A stretch of DNA of 44,553 nucleotides from the NCBI RefSeq assembly GCF_001894785.1, contig NZ_BCWW01000015.1:1-44553 (forward strand), read 5' to 3'. The DNA comes from Rhodococcoides fascians NBRC 12155 = LMG 3623. GTDB lineage: Bacteria; Actinomycetota; Actinomycetes; Mycobacteriales; Mycobacteriaceae. How positions within the stretch are numbered: the first letter of the stretch is position 1; each line of letters opens with the position of its first letter. Made by a program: the position numbers and the translations under genes. Of the stretch, positions 6,159 to 15,890 are shown piece by piece. A model generated the notes under the pieces. It did no database searches. It worked only from the letters and a program-made list of their open reading frames with translations, and was not told the origin of the DNA.

Positions 6159-9100
6159 CAGATGGCACCCGGCAGACCGGAGGAGTAGACGTCGTCCTCG
6201 CCGAGGCGAGCGGACTCGTTGAGCAACACGTTGGCCTCCAGTTCGCGTGACGCCTTGGCCGGCGTCCCGTCATGTCCCAGTCGTCGATCGTCGGGCCGTT
6301 CGTAGAGGGAGTCGCCACCCACCATCGCGGAGATCAGCCTGCGCTGACCGGCGATACGACGTTCGTTCGCCTTCGCGATGTACTCCGCACGCCGCTCGGC
6401 CGGAACGGCCTCGAGGAATGCCTGAGGGTGCACCAGCGCGATGAGTCCGGACACGTGCCCGAAGCCGAGCGAGGTGAGCAGACCCGCCTTCAGCGGAACC
6501 GAGTCACCGAAGCGCAGCGGCTCACGAGCCCACACCAGGTGCTCGAAGCCGGTCATCTTGTCGTCGACGCAGTCGAGGCTGCGGTTCGGCGGGATGACAC
6601 CGTTGGCCAGCACCTGGCACAGGCCGATGAGCTGCCAGGCAGCCGCTCCGCCCTTCGAGTGCCCGGTGAGGGACTTCTGCGAGACGACGAACAGCGGAGC
6701 GCCGTCCGAACGGCCGATGGCCTTGGCCAGGCGGGTGTGCAACTCGGCCTCGTTGGGGTCGTTGGCTGCAGTCGAGGTGTCGTGCTTGGAGATCACGGCC
6801 ACGTCGTCTGCACTGACGCCGAGTGCGTTGAGCGAGAGCGCCAGTGCCGAATCCCTGCCGCCGCGACCGGCGCTGAGTGCGCCGAGTCCCGGAGCCGGGA
6901 TCGACGTGTGCACTCCGTCGCCGTACGACTGTGCGTAGGCCACCACTCCGAGGACGGGCAGGCCCATCTCGAGTGCCAGATCGCCGCGAGCGAGCAGAAT
7001 CGTTCCGCCGCCGTGCGATTCGACGAATCCTCCGCGCCTGCGGTCGTTGGCCCGGGAGAAGCGTCGATCGCTGATTCCCTTGGCGGACATCGCTGCCGAG
7101 TCCGCGGTGGCCGACATGTCACCGAAGCCGATGATGCCTTCGGTGCTCAGGTCGTCGAATCCGCCGGCGACCACGAGCTGCGCCTTGCCCAGCTTGATCT
7201 TGTCGACGCCCTCCTCGACCGAGACGGCCGCGGTTGCGCAGGCGGCGACGGGGTGAACCATCGCGCCGTAGCTACCGATGTACGACTGAACCACGTGTGC
7301 AGCAACGACGTTCGGCAGAGCCTCCTGCAGGATGTCGTTCGCACGAGCATCGCCGAGCAGGGTGTCGATGTACAGCGAGCGCATGGACTCCATGCCGCCC
7401 ATGCCGGTGCCCTGAGTGTTGGCGACCAGCGTCGGGTGCACCCAGCGCATCAGTTCCGACGGGTTGAAGCCCGAGGAGATGAAGGCGTCGACCGTTGTGA
7501 CGATGTTCCACAGGGCAACACGATCCACCGAACTCGCCATGTCGGGCGAGATGCCCCACTTGGTGGGATCGAATCCGGTCGGAATCTGACCACCCACGGT
7601 ACGGGTGAGCTTCATCTTGCGCGGAACGCGAATCTCGGTGCCCGCCTTGCGAGTGACCTGCCAGTCGCTCGAATCGGGAACCGGTGTGATCAGCGTGTGC
7701 TCGGGATCGGCAGCCGCGAACGACCGTGCGTCGATCTCGGTTCCGACGACGAACGTGAGGTCGTTGTCGAGGAAGATCGAGGTCATCAGCGGAGCGGTGT
7801 TACCGACCATTGCGCCGTCGTCGCCGTACGTGCGGATACCGCACTTCTCGACCACGATGTCGTGGTACTTGTCGGCGATGTCCTCCTCGGGAACGAGGTC
7901 ACCGGACTCGATGTCGTACCAGCCCGGCTTGGGATCGTTCTCCCAGGCAATCAGGCCGGTGTTCCATGCGAGTTCGAGAACGCCTGCGGCAGAGAGCTGC
8001 TCGTCGACCTCCATCTCGAAGCGAGTACGCGCCGAACCGTAAGGTCCGAGCTCACCTGCACCGACGATGACGATCAGGTCCTTCGGATCGACATCGAGGG
8101 CGGGCCACGCCGGAGCAGTGGTCGGGGCGAGCCGCGGAGGTGCAGGCAGCGCGGCGATAACCGAACTGTCCACGGCCTCTTCGGTCTTCTCGCCCGCAGC
8201 AGCGGCCGCGTCGCGAGCAAGCTCGACGAGGTTGAGCTTGGTCTTGGCCAAGCCACCCGTCAGATCCGCGACGATGGGCTCCTGCGCGGCCCGACGACGT
8301 GCGTCGAGGGTGCACAGCCGCAGCAGCTCGGTTGCCATTTCCTCGGTCGACCAGGTACGGACACCTTCGGCTTCGACGGCCTCGACGATGGGATCGTTGC
8401 CGCCCATCAAGCCGGTTCCGCGAACCCACCCGATGTGAGCGTGCGCGATGGAGACCCGCTCGGCCCAGTTCTTCTCCGAGCCCCACTTCGCGACGACTGC
8501 ATCGAGGGCGGCCTTCGACTCACCGTAGGCACCGTCGCCACCGAACATTCCGCGGTTCGGCGATCCGGGGAGCACCACGTGCAGATGAGTGTCGATGTCG
8601 TTGTCGTAGCCGACCTTCGACAGTCCGGTGATCAGACGCTCGACCGACCAGAGCAGCACGCGCATTTCCATCTCGGCGCGAGCTCCGGCGTCGGACATCT
8701 CGCCCATGACCCGAGGTGCTGCAAACGGGAACAGCATCGTCGGAGTGGCAGCTGCCTTGACCAATGTCTTTGCGCCACCGGCAGTGTCGATGTAGTCACT
8801 GCCGATCCACTCGATGAGGGCATCGACGTCGGTGTACGACGCGATGTTGGCCGGAACCACCCACAGCGACGCTCCGTTGCGAGCGTTGTCGCGGTAGAGC
8901 GAGCGGTAGAAGCCCAGGCGCTCGTCGTCGAGCCTGGAGGTGGTGACGAAGACCGTCGCTCCCCCGGCCAACAACTGAGCGGTCACGGCCGCGGCGATGG
9001 ATCCCTTGCTGCCACCGGTGACGACTGCGACGTCGTCGGCCCACTGCCCCTTGTCCTCGGATGCGACCGCGATGTCTGCGATGCGTCCGAAGGTATCGGC

Positions 9101-12100
9101 GAGTACGGCCTTGTTCTCGTAGTCGGCCTTGGCCTTCCACCACTGAGCCTGTGCTGCAACGGCATTGCCTGCACCGGCGAAGGACTCGACAGCGACATCA
9201 CCTGCGGTACCGAGCCACAACCGAGCCAGATCCTCACGGGCGGTGGCCCACCGGTCGTCGATCAGCACGGCGCGCTTGGCGTCGAACGCGGGAGCGACCA
9301 GGCGAGGCCAGTCGGAGCCGAGCTCGGCCGAAACCAGCTCCACCAGAGCAGCATCGGGGTTCTCGGCCAGCAGCGCGTTGGGTGCGTCCGCCAGGCCGAG
9401 CTGTTCGAGCACCAACCGGGCTGCGGAGGCGAGAACGCCGTCGCGACCGGTGATGTGCTCGGTGAACTCACCGAGCGCAGCGGCGTCGACGGTTCCGCCG
9501 GCTCCACCGCCTGCCTGCGGCATGGACACTGCGATTCCGCGTCGAGCGGCAACCGAAGCAACCGCGGCGTCGATGACGTTGTCGACGGCAGTGCCGTCGG
9601 CGAGAGCGCCGTCGGCCAGGCCACCGAGTGCGCCACCACGAACCGAGGCACCGTCACGGGTACCGAGAGCGACCTCGGCGGTGACGTGGTGCGCCCAGCC
9701 GTCGCCCAGTTCCCAGGTCTTCTTGACGCGGTCGGCGATGGACGCCGGGCGTCGTCCCGAGGGGCCGAAGACCTTGCGGAGATGGTCGTTGATCGAGTCG
9801 CTGAGCACCGGGCCGAACGGCTTGTAGGTACGAGCCAGCTTGTTCACCGTGCCCGAGAGCGCGCCCATGTCGGCATCGGCTGCGCCGTCGATGGCACCGA
9901 GCGAGAGCTCGGAACCGAGGTCGACGAGCAGCTGGTTACGACGCGAGGAGACGCCGTCGCACAGCGCCTCGATGGTGTCGGCGGGCCCGATCTGATCGAG
10001 CTGCAGTTTGGTCCACAGTCCGATAAGGATTTTCGTCGCGTCGGCGGCGACGAACGCGATGTCGTCGGGGCGCGGTCCGCCCGACGGAGCCGCTGCCGGA
10101 GCGGGTGCTGCAGCCGGAGCAGCCGCGGCTGCAGGAGCAGCGGCCTCGGGAGCGGGAGTCGCCTCGTCCTCGTCGGCCGGAGCCGGGTCGGTATCGGTGC
10201 CGTAGACGATCGCGGCTTCGCGCTCGAGGTTCAGCACCTCGACCGGGTGGCCGAAGCGGCCGGGCAGCTTGAGAGTCTGCGACGCGAGGTTGGCCACGGT
10301 CGGTGTTGCACCGAGCCCGATCTCGACGAAACGCTCGACGCCCATACCGCCGTCGGACTCGTCTGCGAAGAGCAGATCCTGAGTCTCGATCCACCGGACC
10401 GGGCTGGCGAACTGCCATGCGAGCAATTCGGTCAGAATCACGCGGCACAGATCGCTCGGCCGTGCGGCCCACGAATCGAACTCTGCGAGAACGGTGTTCA
10501 GCGGCTCGGACGGTACGAGGTCGGCGATCTCCTGAACGAAGGCCCGGTCGAGCGAGAACGGCTTGGGCACCAGGTTCGGAATGTAGCGACCGACCAGGAT
10601 CGCGGGATCGAGCTGCTCGGGCAGCAGGGTCTCGAGGCGGCTACGGAAATCGTCGACTCCACCGCGCAGAACCGTCGAGTGGAACGGCACGTCGATGCCC
10701 GGAACCATGATGTAGGCGGCCTTGCCGCCGAACTCTGCCCGGCGAATGGCGATCTTCTTCTCGAGCTCCCCGAGGCCGGCAACGGTGCCTGCGATGGCGT
10801 ACTGCGAGCCACGCAAGTTGAGGTTGACGATCTCGAGGAACTCACCGGACTCTTCTGCGACACCGGCGACGAAGCCCTGCACGTCCTCGTCGGCCAGGCC
10901 GATCTGGGACGGGCGGATGGCAGCCATACGGAAGTCACTGCGGCCGTTCTCGTCACGGGGAACGAGTGCGTGCATGGCCGAGCCACGCTGGAAGACGACC
11001 TCGAGAACGGCCTCGAGCGGGAGCACACCGGCAACGGCGGCCAGAGCGTTGTACTCACCCACCGAGTGGCCGGCGAGAATCGAATTCTCCACGAACGCTC
11101 CGGATTCGCGCAGTTCGGCAACCTGTGCGACACCGAGAACGGCCATCGCAACCTGGGTGAACTGCGTCAGGTGCAGCACACCGTCGGGATGCTTGTGCGT
11201 GACCCCGCGGGCCTTGAGCGACGTCGGATTGTCGCGCACGACAGCGAGAATGGAGAAGCCGAGCGCGCTGCGGGTGTGCTTGTCGGCTCGCTCCCAGATC
11301 TCACGCGCGGCCTTGGAGCGAGCGCGTGCGTCCAGTCCCATACCCGGGCGCTGGATGCCCTGGCCGGGGAACGCGTAGACGGTCTTCGGCGCGGCGGTGC
11401 GTGCGGTGGCGACCATGACCAGTTCGCCGCCGACTCGGCAGGACACCTCGACCAGTTCGGCACCCTGGTCGAATCCGGTGCGGTCGACGCGAACGTCGAT
11501 CTCCGCTCCGGGACGGACCATCCCGAGGAAACGAGCAGTCCAGGCAGTCAGACGACGCGGAGGAGTCTTGGTGTCCTCGTGGTCGACTGCAGTGACGGTT
11601 TGCTGCGCCGCAGCCGAAAGCCACATGCCGTGCACGATCGGGCTACCGAGGCCGGCGAGCAACGCCGCGGCATCCGAGGTGTGAATCGGGTTGTGATCGC
11701 CCGAGACCTGCGCGAATGCGGCCATGTTGCGCGGGGCCACGATGGTGGCCTGGCGACGGCGACGGCGCGGGGTGTCCTTGGCATCGGCGCTCAGCGAACC
11801 GCCGGCGCGAGCCGGATCCACCAACTCGCCCTTGCCGGTGCGTCCACGAATGGCGAAGCGCTCCACCAGAGTTGCAACGGCCGGGGCGTCGAGCCCCTCA
11901 CCGAGCATGGCACCGATTTCGACGGTGACCTCGACGACGCGACCGAGATCGGTGTCGAGCACCTCTCCTGCAGCGGCCTTGACCACGAGAATCGAAGTGT
12001 CGGTGGGCAATTCACCGACGAGGTTGACGCTGTGATCGAGGTGCACCAGGTCGAGCATGCCCTCGATGACGTCGATGCCCTCGGCGTTACGGGTCGCACC

Positions 12101-15100
12101 GAGGACCGCGAAGACGGCGGGCCAGCAGGCACCGACGAGAACGTCGGGAACGGCCTTGCCGCTGACGGTCAGTGTGTCGGGCAGTCCGGATCCGGTGACG
12201 CCGGCGTGGTCGGCGATCAGATCGGGGATCCACGCGATGTTCAGCCGCGCGACACCGTTCTTGACCGTCGGAAGCTCCTGTCCGGCAGCAACTCCGAGCA
12301 GCGCCGACATGGCCTGCTGAGCATCCTGTGCGGTGACGACGGGAGCGCCGCCGTCGATGGTGGAGGCGGGCACCGTCAGACGGATGCGTACTTCCTTGCC
12401 CGGGGCGAGCGGGACCAGCAGTTCGACGTGCTCGGAGTCGAGCACGGTCAGCGACGAGCCGGTCTGTGGGTGCGTCGCCACGGTGTCGGAGTCGACGGTC
12501 CAGTCGGCCGGATCACCCAGGCGTGCAACGGGGTTCTGCGTCATACGCGAGGCCCAGGTGACGTCGGGAGCAGCCAGCACGATGCCCAGCAGTCCCGGTG
12601 CAATCTCGGCGTGGCGTCGGCTGGCGATGGCCGCCGGCTCGACACCCTCGGCGAGAAGCTGGTCCGCGGTGGCCTTCTCGAAGCGGTTCAGCAGTTCGCC
12701 CACCGGCTCGTCGACGCGAGTGATACCTGCGACGGCAACGGTCCCGGGGATGATGCAGACCTGATCGGCGGAGTAGCGAGCGTCGTGTGCCTGCCACAGC
12801 GAGTCACTGCGCCACCAGCGGCGCACGTCACCGTCGACGACGGGGACGAAGTTGACCGGCTTACCCGGCATGCGGCACAGCGAGGTGAAAAAGGTGATGT
12901 CGGCCGGGTGCAGAATCACGTCACCGGCGTCGGGGAACTGAGCGAGCAGCGACTTCAGTGCTGCGCGGGGACGCTCGAGTACCTCGGCGTCGGCGAACAG
13001 GGTGGGGATGGGGCCACGATCGACCGGGTGCAGACGTGCCTCGGCGCGCTGCAGCATTTCGAGGAAGCGGGTGCGCCAGGTGACATCGAGCCACACCGAC
13101 TCACGGGCCTCGGACACCGCATCGGTGAACTCGCCACCGCAGTCGAATTCGCTGCGTGAGTCCGTTCCGATGGCCAGATCCAGGTAGCGGCTCAGCCACT
13201 GCTGGTAGGTCATCTCGGCGACGTCGCCGAAGAACGGCTTGGCGGTGCCGTCGAGTGCGGCGATGATCTCGTCGCGGCGCTCGGCAACGGCGTCGGCGTT
13301 GCCGGCGACCTCGTCGAGCAGCCGACCGCAACGTGATGCCGCATTGTCGATCTCGTGAATGTCGGCACCGAGCTGGCTGCGGCCCGACGCCATTCCGCCG
13401 TTGGCGGTTCCGGCACCGACCCAGTCGGGAGTTCCCGGAGTGTCGACGAGAAGCTGCTTGACCTCGGGAGCCGTTGTGGCTTCCAGAGTGGCCATCGCAG
13501 CGGTACCGACGAGGATGCCGTCCAGAGGCATCTTCGGGTATCCGTGCACGGCAGACCAGGTTCCGGTGAGGTAGTCAGCGGCCCGCTCGGGTGTTCCGAT
13601 ACCGCCGCCGACGCAGATCACCAGGTTGGGGCGCGAGCGGAGCTCGGCGTAGGTGGTCAGCAGCAGGTCGTCGAGGTCTTCCCACGAGTGGTGCCCGCCT
13701 GCGCGGCCACCCTCGATATGGACGTTGACCTGGTAGGACGGAACCTCGTTGGCGATGCGGATCACTGCGCGGATCTGCGCGACGGTACCCGGCTTGAACG
13801 AGACGTAGCTGATTCCGGCCTCGGAGAGCTCTTCGATGAGAGCCACTGCCTCGTCCAGTTCGGGGATGCCTGCCGTGACGACGACGCCGTCGATGGCCGC
13901 ACCCGCTGCACGGGCCCGCTGCACGATGCGGCGACCGCCGAGCTGCAGCTTCCACAGGTACGGGTCGAGGAAGAGCGAGTTGAACTGGATGGCACGGCCG
14001 GGCTCGAGCAACGTGGAAAGCTCGGCGACGCGGTCGGTGAAGATGTCCTCGGTGACCTGTCCGCCACCGGCGAGCTCGGCCCAGTGGCCTGCGTTGGCTG
14101 CGGCCGCGACGATCTTCGCGTCGACCGTCGTCGGCGTCATGCCGGCGAGCAGGATCGGCGAACGTCCGGTCATCTTGGTGAAGGAGGTTTCCACGACGAC
14201 ACGGCCGTCGGGCAGCGTCACAGGCTTGGGCGCGAATGCCGACCATGCCGGCTGCACCTCGGGAGCGGCACCGGGAGTGAGCAGATTGCGGTGGCCGCCG
14301 CGTGAGGATGCCGCGATGATGCCGACGCCCTGTCCACGCAGCGCCGGGGTGGTCATGCGGGTGAGGAGGTCACCGGGTCCGAGGTCGAGGATCCAGTCCG
14401 CGCCGGCCTCGACGACACCGTCGATGGCGTCGACCCAGTCCACGGAATCGACGAGGATCTTCTGCGCCAGTTCGCGGGCCAGGGCGGCGTCGAGACCGCA
14501 CCGCTGCGCCCAGGCGTCGACGAGCTCCACGGCGTCGTTCAATGCGGGGTGATGGAAGCCGATCTCGACCGGGAGCTGCTCGAAGACGGGTGCGAACACC
14601 GCGCCGCCGCGCTTCTTGGCATCGCGCTCACGTTCTTCCCGAGCCGCGATCTGCTCGCACTTCTCCTGCACGCGAGCCAACTGAGCCGGCGGGCCGGACA
14701 GCACGACGCGGCGACGACCGTTGCGGATGGCCAGAGCAGCGGAGCGTTCGGGTGCTCCCGGTATCTCGAGCTCGTCGACGATCGCCTGAAGACGTTCGGG
14801 CTCGACGTTGCCGACCGAGACCATCGGCGCACGGTCACCGGCACCGATGATGCCGCGGCGACGTCCGACGAGTCCGGCAGCGGCGCCGACCAACTGAGCG
14901 ATGGCCAGGAAATTGGCGTCCTGTGCGCCGTCCGCGGCGACGGACTCGGCGGCAATGAGGCCCTGCGAGTGTCCGACCACCTTGACCGGCGGGGTCTGGG
15001 CGGGGTCGAGGCCCTGCAGCTTCAGCGCACGCAACGCGGCGACCTGAGTGAGAAAGACGCCCGGCAGAGACACCGCAGCCGAGGTCAGTGCCGCTTCGGA

Positions 15101-15457
15101 AGGCCCGTAGGAGCCGGCGGTGTCGTCGTCGGCGAGGTCCTGCTCGAGCATCCAACCGATCGGGTCGAAGCCGACCGAGCGGACGACCAGCAGCTCGTCG
15201 GACACGGGCGCCAGCACTGCTGCGGCCTCGTTGACGAGATCGGTCAGTTCGGGCTCGAGTGCGGAATCGCGCGCGAGCTCTTCGAGCGAACTCAGCCAGG
15301 GCGCACCCTGACCACCGAACGCCAGGGCGTACGGCTCGCCCGCGGCGAATCGATCTGCCAGAGTCCGAGAGCCGCCACTGCTTCTAGGGGCTTTGCCTGC
15401 GTTGCCTGTGCTTCGCGAGCCGCGTCCGTGTGATGGTGTGCTCTCGTTGATCGTCAA
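6158..15457 (-). CDS. fas: Type I fatty acid synthase multienzyme
   Basis: About 3099 residues, close to the roughly 3070 of mycobacterial FAS I. It makes C16-C26 acyl-CoAs in the cytoplasm for membrane lipids and mycolic acids. Domains in order: acetyltransferase (GHSQG serine near 163), enoyl reductase (ILLAGMTPTT near 430), MaoC-type dehydratase (GDHNPIH near 1255), malonyl/palmitoyl transferase (GHSVGEYNALAA near 1464), Ala/Pro linker then ACP (GVSSRRNQ near 1836), ketoreductase (TGGSKGS near 2148; Tyr in AYGESKAA near 2309), and ketosynthase (Cys in ACATAAVS near 2739; His in SKHDTS near 2891 and TGHSKGG near 2931). No phosphopantetheinyl transferase domain, hence acpS. I choose the TTG at 15457 (MTINEST) because it matches the mycobacterial N-terminus and has GAGAGGA upstream; another in-frame TTG lies at 15535. 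Confidence 0.97.
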   Translation of the reverse strand: MTINESTPSHGRGSRSTGNAGKAPRSSGGSRTLADRFAAGEPYALAFGGQGAPWLSSLEELARDSALEPELTDLVNEAAAVLAPVSDELLVVRSVGFDPIGWMLEQDLADDDTAGSYGPSEAALTSAAVSLPGVFLTQVAALRALKLQGLDPAQTPPVKVVGHSQGLIAAESVAADGAQDANFLAIAQLVGAAAGLVGRRRGIIGAGDRAPMVSVGNVEPERLQAIVDELEIPGAPERSAALAIRNGRRRVVLSGPPAQLARVQEKCEQIAAREERERDAKKRGGAVFAPVFEQLPVEIGFHHPALNDAVELVDAWAQRCGLDAALARELAQKILVDSVDWVDAIDGVVEAGADWILDLGPGDLLTRMTTPALRGQGVGIIAASSRGGHRNLLTPGAAPEVQPAWSAFAPKPVTLPDGRVVVETSFTKMTGRSPILLAGMTPTTVDAKIVAAAANAGHWAELAGGGQVTEDIFTDRVAELSTLLEPGRAIQFNSLFLDPYLWKLQLGGRRIVQRARAAGAAIDGVVVTAGIPELDEAVALIEELSEAGISYVSFKPGTVAQIRAVIRIANEVPSYQVNVHIEGGRAGGHHSWEDLDDLLLTTYAELRSRPNLVICVGGGIGTPERAADYLTGTWSAVHGYPKMPLDGILVGTAAMATLEATTAPEVKQLLVDTPGTPDWVGAGTANGGMASGRSQLGADIHEIDNAASRCGRLLDEVAGNADAVAERRDEIIAALDGTAKPFFGDVAEMTYQQWLSRYLDLAIGTDSRSEFDCGGEFTDAVSEARESVWLDVTWRTRFLEMLQRAEARLHPVDRGPIPTLFADAEVLERPRAALKSLLAQFPDAGDVILHPADITFFTSLCRMPGKPVNFVPVVDGDVRRWWRSDSLWQAHDARYSADQVCIIPGTVAVAGITRVDEPVGELLNRFEKATADQLLAEGVEPAAIASRRHAEIAPGLLGIVLAAPDVTWASRMTQNPVARLGDPADWTVDSDTVATHPQTGSSLTVLDSEHVELLVPLAPGKEVRIRLTVPASTIDGGAPVVTAQDAQQAMSALLGVAAGQELPTVKNGVARLNIAWIPDLIADHAGVTGSGLPDTLTVSGKAVPDVLVGACWPAVFAVLGATRNAEGIDVIEGMLDLVHLDHSVNLVGELPTDTSILVVKAAAGEVLDTDLGRVVEVTVEIGAMLGEGLDAPAVATLVERFAIRGRTGKGELVDPARAGGSLSADAKDTPRRRRRQATIVAPRNMAAFAQVSGDHNPIHTSDAAALLAGLGSPIVHGMWLSAAAQQTVTAVDHEDTKTPPRRLTAWTARFLGMVRPGAEIDVRVDRTGFDQGAELVEVSCRVGGELVMVATARTAAPKTVYAFPGQGIQRPGMGLDARARSKAAREIWERADKHTRSALGFSILAVVRDNPTSLKARGVTHKHPDGVLHLTQFTQVAMAVLGVAQVAELRESGAFVENSILAGHSVGEYNALAAVAGVLPLEAVLEVVFQRGSAMHALVPRDENGRSDFRMAAIRPSQIGLADEDVQGFVAGVAEESGEFLEIVNLNLRGSQYAIAGTVAGLGELEKKIAIRRAEFGGKAAYIMVPGIDVPFHSTVLRGGVDDFRSRLETLLPEQLDPAILVGRYIPNLVPKPFSLDRAFVQEIADLVPSEPLNTVLAEFDSWAARPSDLCRVILTELLAWQFASPVRWIETQDLLFADESDGGMGVERFVEIGLGATPTVANLASQTLKLPGRFGHPVEVLNLEREAAIVYGTDTDPAPADEDEATPAPEAAAPAAAAAPAAAPAPAAAPSGGPRPDDIAFVAADATKILIGLWTKLQLDQIGPADTIEALCDGVSSRRNQLLVDLGSELSLGAIDGAADADMGALSGTVNKLARTYKPFGPVLSDSINDHLRKVFGPSGRRPASIADRVKKTWELGDGWAHHVTAEVALGTRDGASVRGGALGGLADGALADGTAVDNVIDAAVASVAARRGIAVSMPQAGGGAGGTVDAAALGEFTEHITGRDGVLASAARLVLEQLGLADAPNALLAENPDAALVELVSAELGSDWPRLVAPAFDAKRAVLIDDRWATAREDLARLWLGTAGDVAVESFAGAGNAVAAQAQWWKAKADYENKAVLADTFGRIADIAVASEDKGQWADDVAVVTGGSKGSIAAAVTAQLLAGGATVFVTTSRLDDERLGFYRSLYRDNARNGASLWVVPANIASYTDVDALIEWIGSDYIDTAGGAKTLVKAAATPTMLFPFAAPRVMGEMSDAGARAEMEMRVLLWSVERLITGLSKVGYDNDIDTHLHVVLPGSPNRGMFGGDGAYGESKAALDAVVAKWGSEKNWAERVSIAHAHIGWVRGTGLMGGNDPIVEAVEAEGVRTWSTEEMATELLRLCTLDARRRAAQEPIVADLTGGLAKTKLNLVELARDAAAAAGEKTEEAVDSSVIAALPAPPRLAPTTAPAWPALDVDPKDLIVIVGAGELGPYGSARTRFEMEVDEQLSAAGVLELAWNTGLIAWENDPKPGWYDIESGDLVPEEDIADKYHDIVVEKCGIRTYGDDGAMVGNTAPLMTSIFLDNDLTFVVGTEIDARSFAAADPEHTLITPVPDSSDWQVTRKAGTEIRVPRKMKLTRTVGGQIPTGFDPTKWGISPDMASSVDRVALWNIVTTVDAFISSGFNPSELMRWVHPTLVANTQGTGMGGMESMRSLYIDTLLGDARANDILQEALPNVVAAHVVQSYIGSYGAMVHPVAACATAAVSVEEGVDKIKLGKAQLVVAGGFDDLSTEGIIGFGDMSATADSAAMSAKGISDRRFSRANDRRRGGFVESHGGGTILLARGDLALEMGLPVLGVVAYAQSYGDGVHTSIPAPGLGALSAGRGGRDSALALSLNALGVSADDVAVISKHDTSTAANDPNEAELHTRLAKAIGRSDGAPLFVVSQKSLTGHSKGGAAAWQLIGLCQVLANGVIPPNRSLDCVDDKMTGFEHLVWAREPLRFGDSVPLKAGLLTSLGFGHVSGLIALVHPQAFLEAVPAERRAEYIAKANERRIAGQRRLISAMVGGDSLYERPDDRRLGHDGTPAKASRELEANVLLNESARLGEDDVYSSGLPGAI

Positions 15458-15604
15458 GGCTGAAGATTCCTCTCGTGGACGTCTCGGGGGGTCGAGGCGT
15501 TCGCTGTGATGACTGCCGTGGTGCGTCGTGGGCAACAGGGCAAAGCGTGAGCCTGTCTTCGTCGACAGGTCTCCTTCGCGCTGCTCCAGGTTGACACAAA
15601 ATCA

Positions 15605-15618
15605 TGAGGAAATCCTCA
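15605..15618. promoter_or_regulatory. Candidate operator, copy 1
   Basis: TGAGGA-AA-TCCTCA, an inverted repeat with 6-bp arms, 148 bases upstream of the fas start. A near-identical element occurs at 15745-15758 with the same AA centre and the same preceding CA. Confidence 0.5.
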
Positions 15619-15624
15619 GGTTTG

Positions 15625-15638
15625 CTCGGACGTCCGAG
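15625..15638. promoter_or_regulatory. Perfect 14-bp palindrome, candidate operator
   Basis: CTCGGACGTCCGAG is fully self-complementary and lies 6 bases after candidate operator copy 1. The size and symmetry suit a TetR-type dimer site. No regulator is assigned. Confidence 0.45.
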
Positions 15639-15744
15639 TGCTACCAGCGAGTACGTCCGCGCAAGCGCCTTTACTTTTTGTTTACCCAACTGGCGAGTAA
15701 CCCGCATCGACCCTGGCGGGAGACTCGACGGCGACGGCAAAACA

Positions 15745-15758
15745 TGAGGGAACCCTCG
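15745..15758. promoter_or_regulatory. Candidate operator, copy 2
   Basis: T-GAGGG-AA-CCCTC-G shares the CATGAGG-AA-CCTC frame with copy 1 and shows compensating changes in both arms (A to G, T to C), which keep the dyad. It lies 133 bases before the HhH gene and next to an AT-rich promoter-like tract. Confidence 0.5.
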
Positions 15759-15890
15759 CATTTTTCGTTATCTTTTTGTGATGTGATCTCGAGCACTCCG
15801 TCAGCGTCCGGTGACCTGTCGGTGGGGTCGTCTAGCTTTCTCCTACGAACCGCATCCGATAGGGCGGTCGACGAACTCCGGGGGGAATTC

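Larger units (their letters stand above)
15458..15890. promoter_or_regulatory. Divergent control region between fas and the HhH gene
   Basis: 433 bases without a gene. It holds the fas ribosome site (GAGAGGA, 15468-15474), a CCTGTC/GACAGG hairpin (15552-15569), three palindromes listed separately, and AT-rich tracts near 15671-15680 and 15760-15778 that are unusual for this high-GC DNA and are likely promoter cores. The HhH gene ribosome site GGGGGGA is at 15880-15885. Confidence 0.6.

Noticed and set aside
6272..13159. A 2295-codon open frame on the plus strand, antisense to fas
   Set aside because: It is the shadow of the strong third-position GC bias of fas on the other strand. Its residues (Arg, Gly, Val, His, Asp) look like reverse-complement translation and no domain is recognisable.
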